From positions 1 through 43,683 of the forward strand of contig JALLAZ010000208.1 in the NCBI GenBank assembly GCA_036939755.1: a stretch of DNA of 43,683 nucleotides, in the 5' to 3' direction. Numbering within the stretch: the first letter of the stretch is position 1; every line of letters begins with the position of its first letter. The notes beneath the pieces were generated by a model. It saw nothing but the letters and a program-made list of their open reading frames with translations. It had not been told where the DNA came from and did no database searches. Below are positions 22,720 through 30,451 of this stretch, piece by piece. The position numbers and the translations under genes are program-made. Source of the DNA: Stephanodiscus triporus (lineage: Eukaryota > Bacillariophyta > Thalassiosirophyceae > Thalassiosirales > Thalassiosiraceae).

Positions 22720-23403
22720 ATGTTTATTATTATATCTATTTACTCCAAAAATTTAAATTCATTAACAAATTTTTTAAAATTTTTTTATAAACTTAAAAAA
22801 AATCAAGCAATCAAGGTAAAATTTCACAGTATACAATCGCAACAAAAGAAAAAATTTTCTTTTTTTTCTACGCTACAGTCACCGCATGTTAATAAAAAAT
22901 CTCAAGAACAGTTTGAGTACCATATACACAGTAAAAAACTGAAAATTCGTGTTTCTCAAATAACTAAATTTTTGACAATTTGAAAAACAGTCAAAATGAC
23001 TTTGTTTCCCGATATCCAAATAAAAATCCAATTTCGCTTACAAAATAAAGCGTTTAATTCTCTTTTATTGTCAAAAATCAATTACGATAAGTTTAGTGTA
23101 CCGAAATTTTTTAAACCAAAAGTCAAGCGTTTGAAATATACGAACTTATCAAGCGCAACGATACACACATCTTTAAATTTATTAGACATTCGAGGTGAAA
23201 TTTTATTAAAAAGTCTTTCTATAGGTTTAGATAGCTCAGTAGGTAGAGCAAAGGACTGAAAATCCTTGTGTCGGCAGTTCAACCCTGTCTCTAAACACAG
23301 TAAAACTTTGTTATGAAAAATACTTTATGAAATATACCCGCTAATCTGCGAAACAGCCAGATTTCTCGACGAAATTTTATCTACCAACCGAAAACGAAAG
23401 TAA
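22720..23403 (+). CDS. rps10: Ribosomal protein S10 with long C-terminal run-on
   Basis: The N-terminal ~105 residues are S10: LQSPHVNKKSQEQFEYHIHS is the conserved core, and KTVKMTLFPDIQIKIQF matches the terminal strand. TGA at 22981-22986 must be read as Trp for this to be intact. After the S10 domain the frame does not stop. It continues through a basic stretch (FFKPKVKRLKYTNL), across the whole of tRNA-Phe (23225-23297) and into the rps8 start region, ending at TAA 23401. The true C terminus is uncertain, because excision of tRNA-Phe would leave a stopless message. rpl6-rps2-rps4 lie downstream in bacterial-like company. Confidence 0.82.
23225..23297 (+). tRNA. trnF(gaa): tRNA-Phe (GAA)
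   Basis: Acceptor GTTTAGA/TCTAAAC perfect, D arm GCTC/GAGC, anticodon arm AAGGA-CTGAAAA-TCCTT with anticodon GAA, T arm GGCAG-TTCAACC-CTGTC. It sits entirely inside the open rps10 frame on the same strand. Confidence 0.93.
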
Positions 23404-23699
23404 CCATTGCTTTTTTAAATATCCTTTGAGATGAAGGCTTTATTTTAGGGTATAAAATTTCCAATTTAAATTCAAATTTATTAAAGATTTTTTTAAAATA
23501 CAAAAATGGAAATCCGGTAATAAACTCAATAAAGTTTGTTTTTAAACCTAGTCGTCAAATATATTACTCAGTATCACAATTATGAAAGCTTGATTCAAAA
23601 AAAAGTTTTATTGTACTAACTACATCAAAAGGCTTAAAAACAGTTCATGAATGTAAAAAAAATCAAATAGGAGGGAAGCCCTTGTTTATAATAAAATAA
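23313..23699 (+). CDS. rps8: Ribosomal protein S8
   Basis: A primary 16S-type rRNA-binding protein, 128 residues, open only with TGA as Trp (three internal TGA). LNILWDEGFILGYKIS is the N-terminal domain signature, and the C-terminal part reads FIVLTTSKGLKTVHECKKNQ then IGGKPLFIIK, matching the S8 S-T-S-x-G and I-G-G motifs. ATG lies 15 bp after tRNA-Phe. Confidence 0.92.
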
Positions 23700-23701
23700 A
23701 A

Positions 23702-24277
23702 GTGAATTCTATTTCAAAAAGATATATACTCAAAATTCCGAAAGACGTAAACATGTATTATTGTGATACTAAACATATAGTTATTTTTGCAAATTCTTTT
23801 GTACAAAAAACATTAATAGTGAAAACTAAAGTGATTATTGAAGAGAAAAATAGAATAATCAAAATAACTCGCGAGTCTTTCTTGAATACATCTAATAATG
23901 AAAAAAAAAAATTAAAAGCCGTACAAGGCACTCAAGTTAATTTATTAAAACAAATGCTATTAGATATGTCTCTTCTTTCGTGCAAAAAATTAAATCTCAT
24001 TGGTGTAGGTTTTCGTGTATCTACGTTAAAAATAGCTTGTCTGACTTTGTTACACTTTAAGCTAGGGTATAGTCATTATGTGTATTTTAAAGTCCCAAAA
24101 AATTTAGAAATTTTTTGTTTAAAAGCTAACAAACTTTTTCTTTTAGGAGATTCGTATTTATTTGTCACTAAAGTTGCAGCATTAATTAGATCTTTTAAAA
24201 TTCCAGAGCCATATAAAGGAAAAGGTATCTTATACACGACAGAAAAAATTATTTTAAAAGAAGGTAAAAAAGCTTAA
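23702..24277 (+). CDS. rpl6: Ribosomal protein L6
   Basis: A large-subunit protein near the factor-binding site, 191 residues. LNLIGVGFRVSTLK and LKLGYSHYVYFKVPKNLEIF are the second-domain signatures, and RSFKIPEPYKGKGILYTTEKI is the conserved C terminus. No suitable ATG exists upstream of the domain, so GTG at 23702, two bases after the rps8 stop, is the best start; ATG at 23753 would remove the first strands. Confidence 0.93.
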   Translation: MNSISKRYILKIPKDVNMYYCDTKHIVIFANSFVQKTLIVKTKVIIEEKNRIIKITRESFLNTSNNEKKKLKAVQGTQVNLLKQMLLDMSLLSCKKLNLIGVGFRVSTLKIACLTLLHFKLGYSHYVYFKVPKNLEIFCLKANKLFLLGDSYLFVTKVAALIRSFKIPEPYKGKGILYTTEKIILKEGKKA

Positions 24278-24279
24278 AA

Positions 24280-24918
24280 ATGAAAACCAATAGAATTATA
24301 AATAAAAATTATAAGTTATTCAAATATAATTTGTTAAAATTGCAAATATATTCTAACCAACCTCATTTTACAGTTGCAAATTTTTCGAATAGCATATTAG
24401 AACAAATAGAGGCATATTTAAAACAGGTATTAAAAATCATTTTTGAATATCATGTGTGTCAATTTAAAATTCTATTTATAGGTTTTCCTATGATTTCTAA
24501 AATGAGACAGATGAAACTCTTACACTTTACAAATCATAATTTCATTTCAGAGAAATCATGAATTAGTGGAGTTTTAAGAAACCGTTTTTCGATATTAACT
24601 TATTTACAATTAACCCAATCACAAAATTTTTCAAAAAGTCTTAAACTTTTACTAACAATTAAAACTAAACCTCATTTAGTTGTTATATTTAATCAGAAAG
24701 TTGAAACTAACACAATTAATGAATTTTATAAAGCTGGGATTCCTATTTTATCCTTCAATTGAAATTCTCTACGCAGTTTAAAAATAGCTTATCATACGTT
24801 GGGTAACTTTGATTTTGTTGAAAGGAATATAAAATTAACGTTTTTTTTCCTATTTTATTCTTTATTGAAAAAAACGCCATTAAAAAAAAGAAAAAAGTTA
24901 AGACAACATAAGTTCTAA
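24280..24918 (+). CDS. rps2: Ribosomal protein S2
   Basis: Small-subunit protein, 212 residues. Typical S2 pieces are ILFIGFPMISK, WISGVLRN (Trp as TGA), KPHLVVIFNQKVETNTINEF, and AGIPILSFNWNSLRS (the usual G-I-P-x-x-x-x-x-D-T-N-S region). The basic tail KKTPLKKRKKLRQ is longer than in bacteria. It starts two bases after the rpl6 stop. Confidence 0.9.
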
Positions 24919-24969
24919 CATTATACAACTATTTTGTTAACAAATTTTTTAAGTCAAATTTCACTATTT

Positions 24970-25674
24970 ATGTATTTTATAAAAAAACAGCGTACTAAGC
25001 CTTTATATAAAAAATTATTACCGTTAAGAAAAAATATTAAAAATAAGGACAAACTTATGAAGTTTAAAAAAAAAAAATGGCAAAATTTCCAACGTTTGAT
25101 TTCAAAATTGAAAAAACAGAAATTTTATGACCCTACCGCACAATTTTTGTCTAATTTTAAAAACTTTTTTAGCAGAAAATTTAAATATAACCTACAAAAT
25201 AAACAACGATTAAGCTTTTATTACGGCACCTTGCGAAAAAGCTACTTGAAAAGGGTAGTTAAATTAACATTAGATGAGTTCAAAAAAAGAAATACCCATT
25301 CTACTGTTCTATTTATTGAAAAATTAGAAACTAGATTAGATACTGCATTGTATAGAACGTACTTTTCTTATAGTTTTAATAACGCAAGGCAATTAATTTC
25401 ACATAAAAAAGTCTACGTTAACCATAAAATTGTTCAGCATAATTCTTATTTATTAAAAAAAGGAGATTTAATAACGTTTGACAAAGATATTTCTAAGCTT
25501 ATTAGTTTTAATGTTTTAAAGACAAAAATTTGAGCATTGCCTCCAAAACACTTCCAAATAAATTATAAAACATTTCAAATTTTAGTTATAGAAGATGTTA
25601 AATATACAAACTGTTTGAGCTATTATCCTTTTTGAGTAGATTTTAATTCTTTTCTTCAATTTTATAAAAAGTAA
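24970..25674 (+). CDS. rps4: Ribosomal protein S4
   Basis: A primary rRNA-binding small-subunit protein of 234 residues. The S4 RNA-binding domain is clear: KLETRLDTALYRTYFSYSF, ARQLISHKKVYVNHKIV and LLKKGDLITF. The N terminus is very Lys-rich. ATG 24970 is chosen; an in-frame TTG at 24934 is possible. It ends the rps10-rps8-rpl6-rps2-rps4 cluster and is followed by non-conserved ORFs. Confidence 0.92.
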
Positions 25675-25790
25675 AATAAATTCAACAGATTTGCTATTTC
25701 TGTCCTATAGACAGTACGTACAAAGGTAGTAATCTACTTCTTAGTAAAAAGATTCGGAAAGTAACCTTTATAGGATTAGCTTCAGCATCT

Positions 25791-26024
25791 TTGAGTTTAG
25801 CGCTGTTCTCAAATTACTTTACAAAAACCCAGAAAACATCGATGTTTTCTATGTATAGTGGTTTTTCTGGTAATCCTGGTGCTGCACTATATTTAACACG
25901 TAATGTTGGAGGAAAAATAGTATTTGAACTAGCGAAGACTTTGTCCGTGTTGAGTAATGCGGCACTTATAGGATTCCTAGAACCTAAACAAAATCTGTTA
26001 AAACACCTTTTCAAACGAGACTAA
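25791..26024 (+). CDS. Unrecognised 77-codon ORF with hydrophobic segment
   Basis: The frame is open from 25679 but has no ATG until 25842. TTG at 25791 would give 77 residues, starting with a hydrophobic SLALFSNYF segment and containing a Gly-rich SGFSGNPGAALYL part and a second weakly hydrophobic stretch. The sequence preceding it (25683-25712) resembles the terminal repeat GCAGATTTGCTATTTCCGT found at 43516. No family is recognised. It is the first member of an accessory ORF island between rps4 and tRNA-Asn. Confidence 0.4.
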   Translation: MSLALFSNYFTKTQKTSMFSMYSGFSGNPGAALYLTRNVGGKIVFELAKTLSVLSNAALIGFLEPKQNLLKHLFKRD

Positions 26025-26042
26025 TTAAAAACAAAACAAAAC

Positions 26043-26097
26043 AATAGCTCCCTGGAGGTTTTCTAATGAAAATTTAGTTCAAATCTAAAAGCTATTA
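26043..26097 (+). ncRNA. Minimal tRNA-like element (t-element), 55 nt
   Basis: A perfect 7-bp acceptor-like stem AATAGCT/AGCTATT encloses a perfect T arm TTTAG-TTCAAAT-CTAAA with the T loop used by real tRNAs in this genome. Only 23 nt remain between them, enough for a small TTTTC/GAAAA hairpin but not for both D and anticodon arms. It sits exactly between two ORFs (26024 and 26108). The likely role is an RNA-processing signal cut by tRNA end-processing enzymes; a severely reduced tRNA or a relic are alternatives. Confidence 0.5.
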
Positions 26098-26107
26098 CAA
26101 GAAATAC

Positions 26108-26776
26108 ATGCAAGAATCTCTTAAAATTAATTCAAACGTAAATTTAACTTCGTTTTTATTTGCAGTACCTAACTTTTTAAGCTTATGGGTTTTATACCAA
26201 CAAAAAAATCAAATCGAAGCCCAGCAAAAACTAATAGAAAAAATGACGGACGAAATTTTTGAGTTGCGGAAAAATCTATTGGATTTTGAAAAGAATTTAA
26301 CTGTTTTCCAAAACGAGATACCTATAGTCCCTGAAAAAATTGATATACACAATCCGGTAATACATCGTATTATACTAGTACTTTTAACTGGGTTGCTTTC
26401 GTGGTATATTTTCACAATTTTACAAGCAAAATGGTTAGGGTTTTCATTCTACACTTTGCTACCGAAAATAAGCATTCCTTCTTTCTTACCTTTTACAAAA
26501 ACAACCTCTTTTTTCGAGGTTTTGCTAGGCGATTATACTATTAGAGTTTCTTTAGTAGATGATAAAGTGACTTCCATTTTGTGCAAAGCGTTAAACCAAA
26601 TGGAATATTTGCCACTAGAGAGGTATTTAATTCAAGACCCAAAAGTTGCACAAGGAATAATTAGCGCAATCTCCTCGCTTAACGACCGAGTAACTAACGC
26701 CTTATTAGATCCTTTAGCGGTAGATACAACCGTAAAAGTGTTTAAATCCGTGGAGTCTGTTTACAACATTCTCTAG
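26108..26776 (+). CDS. Unrecognised 222-residue membrane/coiled-coil protein
   Basis: The intact ATG-to-TAG frame has a hydrophobic N terminus (about residues 13-30). A charged, heptad-like coiled-coil stretch (about 31-68, Q/K/E-rich) and a transmembrane helix (about 86-105, with ILVLLTGLLSWYIF) come next, followed by a soluble C-terminal half. No known mitochondrial family is recognised. Its three Trp codons are all TGG, in contrast to core genes such as cox1 that mostly use TGA. This may indicate a recent origin. The 55-nt tRNA-like element lies just upstream and a frame-broken ORF follows. Confidence 0.65.
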   Translation: MQESLKINSNVNLTSFLFAVPNFLSLWVLYQQKNQIEAQQKLIEKMTDEIFELRKNLLDFEKNLTVFQNEIPIVPEKIDIHNPVIHRIILVLLTGLLSWYIFTILQAKWLGFSFYTLLPKISIPSFLPFTKTTSFFEVLLGDYTIRVSLVDDKVTSILCKALNQMEYLPLERYLIQDPKVAQGIISAISSLNDRVTNALLDPLAVDTTVKVFKSVESVYNIL

Positions 26777-26854
26777 ATCTTAGATCTATTCTATCCCTGG
26801 TTATCAACTATTTTCTAACACAAGTTATTTTAAAGATAGCTTTCGTCCAAATTT

Positions 26855-27457
26855 ATGACTTTTATAGATATATTAACAAACATGAGCAAACTCCCTTTAA
26901 AAAAAACAGAAACTATACAGAATGTTAACACAGCTGACATTGTCCATAGTAGCACTTTTAGCGACGCTGGTTTTCTTAAAGAATATAAAAATTTGTGGCT
27001 TGGTCACAATCGTATTATTCCAGAGTATTTTGCAGAGTCGGTATATGCCGATGAATGCTACGGTTCTTTTTTCGATTACTTTTAGAAAAGTTGGTACAAG
27101 AGAAAGAGTCTTTTCGACTGTTAAAAGGTTTTAACATATATTTAAAATACGTTGAAGAACAACCTATCCCTACACCTTTAATAATTAGATTAATTAATCC
27201 TATGTCTCTTCTTCGTATTATCGTGGAGGAGTTGGAAAAAACCAGTATAGAAGAAGTGGGTTTTGTTATACATCGATGGTGCTTGATACATCCACAATGT
27301 TCTAGTTTTAAAACAAATTAGAAAACCTATCCTTAGGGTTATTACAACAGCATTTGTGGACCACGTGAAGGAAAGTCATTTAGGCTTGAGTCAATCTCTG
27401 CTTTTTAGTGACAGAGCTCATTCTGTCAAGGCACGACTTCCACTGAGAAAATATTAA
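26855..27457 (+). pseudogene. Accessory ORF broken by two frame changes
   Basis: Three consecutive open segments look like one protein. ATG 26855 to TAG 27085 covers FLKEYKNLWLGHNRIIPEYF. A second frame, entering near the T run at 27065-27071, runs to TAG 27321 and covers EKLVQEKESFRLLKGFNIYL and LEKTSIEEVGFVIHRW. A return to the first frame near 27280 runs to TAA 27457 and covers LFSDRAHSVKARLPLRKY. The last part weakly resembles LDRSHAITALGANNLRL of the ORF at 42254. This could be a decayed gene, programmed frameshifting, or a sequencing error in the homopolymer. Confidence 0.45.
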
Positions 27458-27775
27458 TATACAATTTTGGAAGATATTAGGCGTTTTACTTTTTTGTTTT
27501 GAGAAATCCAAATTTGTGAATATAATATTACGATCTCCTCGTTGTGTTGAGACTAAATCATCATTAACCACGTTGCTTGTAACCTCATACTACGGGCTTA
27601 ATATAACTTTTTTTCACAAGAAAGAATATTTACATAAGAATATATAAATAATTTGTGATATAAATTTTCTATGATTAAAAAACATTGTAACTATTAAACA
27701 GAGCGATGTTCGTTTATTCGTTCACTGTATCGCTTTTGTTGAAAGTAGAGTGATTTTTTGTCACCAAGATTTCTG
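27458..27775. other. 318-bp spacer, nothing recognised
   Basis: No RNA gene, clear ORF or repeat copy is visible. Base composition is intermediate between the accessory ORFs and the AT-rich spacers, so it may be the decayed tail of the ORF island. Confidence 0.5.
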
Positions 27776-27847
27776 TCTTCAGTAGCTCAAAGGCAGAGCG
27801 AGTGGCTGTTAACTACTAGGTCGTTGGTTCAAATCCAACCTGAAGAG
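27776..27847 (+). tRNA. trnN(guu): tRNA-Asn (GUU)
   Basis: Acceptor TCTTCAG/CTGAAGA perfect, D arm GCTC/GAGC with a short loop, anticodon arm AGTGG-CTGTTAA-CTACT with anticodon GTT, T arm GTTGG-TTCAAAT-CCAAC. Confidence 0.93.
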
Positions 27848-27888
27848 AAGTAGCAAGAAAATCAAAGTAACATATTTAAATACTGATT

Positions 27889-27961
27889 TGGAAATAATCG
27901 GAATCGAACCGATAACTTTATGCGTGCAAAGCATACACTCTACCAATTGAGTTATACTCCC
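27889..27961 (-). tRNA. trnA(ugc): tRNA-Ala (UGC)
   Basis: On the reverse strand: acceptor GGGAGTA/TATTTCC with two G-U pairs, D arm ACTC/GAGT, anticodon arm TATGC-TTTGCAC-GCATA with anticodon TGC, T arm ATCGG-TTCGATT-CCGAT. It lies 9 bp beyond the atp8 stop. Confidence 0.92.
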
Positions 27962-27970
27962 TTTTCCAAG

Positions 27971-28201
27971 TTATTGCATAAATAATTTATAACTGTTTAC
28001 AATAAGTTTTTTATTATTGATTATATCTAAATGCATTGCTGAAATAGAGTTTGTATTTTTTATTATTTTTTTAGTTCTAAATTTTTTTACTTCTATGAAA
28101 TTTGGAATAGCTAGACTAATGCTAAAATAATAAAAGAGAGATAAAGTCAGTAAAAGTCCGAATACTTGGGCACCTAGTGTTAAAATATCAAATTGTGGAA
28201 T
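27971..28201 (-). CDS. atp8: ATP synthase subunit 8
   Basis: A small Fo subunit (76 residues) with one N-terminal membrane helix and a basic tail. The translation begins IPQFDILTLGAQVFGLLLT, the pattern of ATP8 (M-P-Q-x-D at the start), continues with FYYFSISLAIPNFIEVKKFRTKK and ends LIVNSYKLFMQ. No ATG is available, so an ATT start codon is inferred. It is encoded opposite to its neighbours, between tRNA-Ala (same strand) and tRNA-Leu (opposite strand). Confidence 0.82.
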   Translation of the reverse strand: MPQFDILTLGAQVFGLLLTLSLFYYFSISLAIPNFIEVKKFRTKKIIKNTNSISAMHLDIINNKKLIVNSYKLFMQ

Positions 28202-28213
28202 GCTAAAAAAAAG

Positions 28214-28298
28214 GCTCGTTTGGTGAAATTGGTAGACACGTCAGACTTAAAATCTGATTTTTTTATAAAAAGTATCGGTTCAAGTCCGATAACGAGTA
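28214..28298 (+). tRNA. trnL(uaa): tRNA-Leu (UAA)
   Basis: Class II tRNA with a long variable arm. Acceptor GCTCGTT/AACGAGT, anticodon arm TCAGA-CTTAAAA-TCTGA with anticodon TAA, T arm ATCGG-TTCAAGT-CCGAT. Confidence 0.93.
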
Positions 28299-28314
28299 GT
28301 AAATGACTGTAATC

Positions 28315-28400
28315 GCCAAAATGATGAAATTGGTAGACATACTAGGTTTAGGTTCTAGTTCTTTCTTAAAAGAGTAAGGGTTCAAGTCCCTTTTTTGGTA
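28315..28400 (+). tRNA. trnL(uag): tRNA-Leu (UAG)
   Basis: Class II tRNA. Acceptor GCCAAAA/TTTTGGT, anticodon arm CTAGG-TTTAGGT-TCTAG with anticodon TAG, a long variable arm, T arm AAGGG-TTCAAGT-CCCTT. It immediately precedes rps12. Confidence 0.93.
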
Positions 28401-28415
28401 AATTTTTTAAAATAA

Positions 28416-28790
28416 ATGACTACTATAAACCAACTATGCCGTAGTAAAAGAAAAAAAAAACGAATGCGAAATAAAGTACCCGCGCTGGATAGTTGCCCGC
28501 AAAAGAAGGGGGTATGTACTAAAATTTTCTTACGAACGCCGAAAAAACCTAATTCAGCATTAAGAAAATTGGCTAAATTGCGGTTGACTAATAATAAAAA
28601 AATAATGGCTTACATTCCGGGCGAAGGTCACAAATTACAAGAATACTCAACAGTTATTATAAGAGGCGGTCGTGTAAAAGACTTGCCTGGTATCAAATAT
28701 CATTTAGTTCGGGGTAAACTCGACTTTAGTGGATTAAAAGAAAGAAAGACGTCCCGTTCCAAATATGGTACTAAAAAAATAAATAAATAA
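28416..28790 (+). CDS. rps12: Ribosomal protein S12
   Basis: A decoding-centre protein of 124 residues. [16 protein letters not shown] and [20 protein letters not shown] are the nearly universal loops, and [14 protein letters not shown] follows. [16 protein letters not shown] fits the N-terminal half. The strong conservation makes the call secure. rps7 begins six bases after the stop, preserving the bacterial str-operon order. Confidence 0.97.
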   Translation: MTTINQLCRSKRKKKRMRNKVPALDSCPQKKGVCTKIFLRTPKKPNSALRKLAKLRLTNNKKIMAYIPGEGHKLQEYSTVIIRGGRVKDLPGIKYHLVRGKLDFSGLKERKTSRSKYGTKKINK

Positions 28791-28796
28791 TAAGCC

Positions 28797-29216
28797 ATGG
28801 ATAAAAAAATAATTAGTCAATTGCTAATAGATGGTAAAAGTCCAATTTCTGAAAAAATTTGATTAAAAAGCCTTAAACTTTTTTATAAATCATTTGTTAA
28901 AAGTCATAAAAAAGCTATAAACCGAGCACTTATAAATATAACCCCTTTACTAAAAGTAAAGCAATTAAAGCAAAAAAGAAAGCGTTCGCAATTAAAAGAA
29001 TTTCCTTATATCGTAAGTGACAAGAGTCGAATTTCATTAGCATTAAAATTTTTTTTAACTAAAACAAGGAATAAAAAAGAAACAAAAATGTATCAAAAAC
29101 TTGTAAATGAGTTAGTAACCGTAGCCAACAAATCAGGTGTGAGTATTAATAAGAGAAAAAGTCTATATGAATACGCTTTTCTGAAAAAAAAATACTTTTA
29201 TTATAGATGATTTTAA
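28797..29216 (+). CDS. rps7: Ribosomal protein S7
   Basis: A head-domain small-subunit protein, 139 residues with TGA-coded Trp at two positions. Supporting evidence is its place right after rps12, the basic composition, and the S7-like pieces KRKRSQLKEFPYIVSDKSR, SLALKFFLT and the C-terminal NKRKSLYEYAF (counterpart of K-R-E-D-x-H-R-M-A-E-A-N-x-A-F). Divergent at the N terminus. It ends just before tRNA-Arg, which lies on the other strand. Confidence 0.88.
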
Positions 29217-29231
29217 ATACTGTTGATAAAA

Positions 29232-29305
29232 TACGTTTAATAGGACTTGAACCTATAACCTTTGGGACCGAAATCCAACGCTCTATCCAATTGAGCTATA
29301 AACGC
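29232..29305 (-). tRNA. trnR(ucg): tRNA-Arg (UCG)
   Basis: On the reverse strand: acceptor GCGTTTA/TAAACGT, D arm GCTC/GAGC, anticodon loop TTTCGGT (anticodon TCG) on a stem with one A-C mismatch, T arm ATAGG-TTCAAGT-CCTAT. It fills the gap between rps7 and rpl14. Confidence 0.9.
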
Positions 29306-29311
29306 AAAAAA

Positions 29312-29692
29312 ATGATTCAACAACAAACAATTTTAAAAGTAACAGACAATTCAGGCGCTAAAACCGTAAAGTGCATTAAAGTTTTAAATGGTTTTAAAAG
29401 GCGCTTTGCTATCCTTGGTGATACAATTATAGTATCTATACAAAAGTTACGTAACAAAGCCCGAGTAACATCGAAAGTACGGAAAGGTGAAGTCCATAAA
29501 GCTATTGTTATTAGAACCAAAAATAAAACAGTGAAAAAAGATGGTAGTCTAATCTTTTTTCAATCAAATGCTGTAAGTTTAATAAACAAACAAGGAAAAC
29601 CAATTGCATCCCGTATCATAGGCCCTCTACCCAAAACTTTAAAAAAAAGGAAGAAGATCAAGTTTGTAACTCTCTCTTCGGGATTTATTTAA
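29312..29692 (+). CDS. rpl14: Ribosomal protein L14
   Basis: A 126-residue large-subunit protein. LKVTDNSGAKTVKCIKVL is the N-terminal signature, KVRKGEVHKAIVIRTK the middle, and the C-terminal half has NAVSLINKQGKPIASRIIGP. ATG 29312 is the family start; the frame is open further upstream but through tRNA-Arg. rpl5 follows by 10 bp. Confidence 0.96.
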   Translation: MIQQQTILKVTDNSGAKTVKCIKVLNGFKRRFAILGDTIIVSIQKLRNKARVTSKVRKGEVHKAIVIRTKNKTVKKDGSLIFFQSNAVSLINKQGKPIASRIIGPLPKTLKKRKKIKFVTLSSGFI

Positions 29693-29702
29693 AAACAAAT
29701 TA

Positions 29703-30239
29703 ATGTCTTTTTTTGAAATTTATAACTTTACAATTATAAAGTATGATTTAGTTAATACATTTACTTATCAGGACCTAACACAAATGCCTAGCTTAAAAAA
29801 GATAATTTTAAATTTCGGATATCCAAAATCTAAATTGAAAAATCTTATATCCGGTTTATTGGCTTTGGAGTTTCTCTCATCCAAAAAAGGTAAAATTACA
29901 AAATCTAGGCACTTAAATATATTTTTAAAAATTAAAAAAGGGAACCCTGTTGGCTGTAAATTAGTATTAAAAAAAAACATTATGACTCTTTTTTACTTAA
30001 AACTACTGACCTCGATCTTTCCAAAAATCAAACGGCCTCAAAGTCATCAAGTTCACGGGGACTTTAAATGAGGGAAATCAATATCTTTTCAACTTAAAAA
30101 TCCTTTATTATTTACAGAATTAGAGAACCAATTTCAATTCTTTAAAGACACACCAAAACTTGATATAACACTAACTACGAACGCTAGGTCCCATAAAGAA
30201 CTCTTGTTTTTACTTAAATCAATTAAATTTTTTCCATAG
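29703..30239 (+). CDS. rpl5: Ribosomal protein L5
   Basis: The large-subunit protein that in bacteria binds 5S rRNA; here 178 residues and no 5S rRNA gene was seen. MPSLKKIILNFG and LLALEFLSSKKGKITKS match L5 (conserved P-x-l-x-K-I-x-x-N-x-G). KIKKGNPVGCKLVLKKN is the G-x-P-x-G-x-K-V-T-L-R region. One TGA-coded Trp occurs before the C-terminal third. The order rpl14-rpl5 is bacterial-like. Confidence 0.9.
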
Positions 30240-30254
30240 ATTTAATTTAATGTT

Positions 30255-30328
30255 GCAAATGTAACTCAATTTGGTAGAGTGTAATCTTGCCAAGATTAAA
30301 GCTGAGGGTTCAAATCCCTTCTTTTGCT
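30255..30328 (+). tRNA. trnG(gcc): tRNA-Gly (GCC)
   Basis: Acceptor GCAAATG/CTTTTGC with one T-T mismatch, D arm ACTC/GAGT, anticodon arm TAATC-TTGCCAA-GATTA with anticodon GCC, T arm GAGGG-TTCAAAT-CCCTT. No tRNA-Gly(UCC) was found. Confidence 0.92.
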
Positions 30329-30334
30329 TTTCAA

Positions 30335-30419
30335 GGATAAGTGGTCGAGTGGTTTAAGGCGTTAGTTTTGAAAACTATTGTATTGAAAAATACCGTGGGT
30401 TCGAATCCTACCTTATCCT
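30335..30419 (+). tRNA. trnS(uga): tRNA-Ser (UGA)
   Basis: Class II tRNA. Acceptor GGATAAG/CTTATCC perfect, anticodon arm GTTAG-TTTTGAA-AACTA with anticodon TGA, a long variable arm, T arm GTGGG-TTCGAAT-CCTAC. Confidence 0.92.
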
Positions 30420-30451
30420 TCAATCAATCTGTTTTGTTGTTTAAATTAAAA

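Noticed and set aside
26922..27134. Third frame (70 codons) overlapping the broken accessory ORF
   Set aside because: It overlaps the two better frames, begins mid-gene and does not extend their similarity; probably a shadow.
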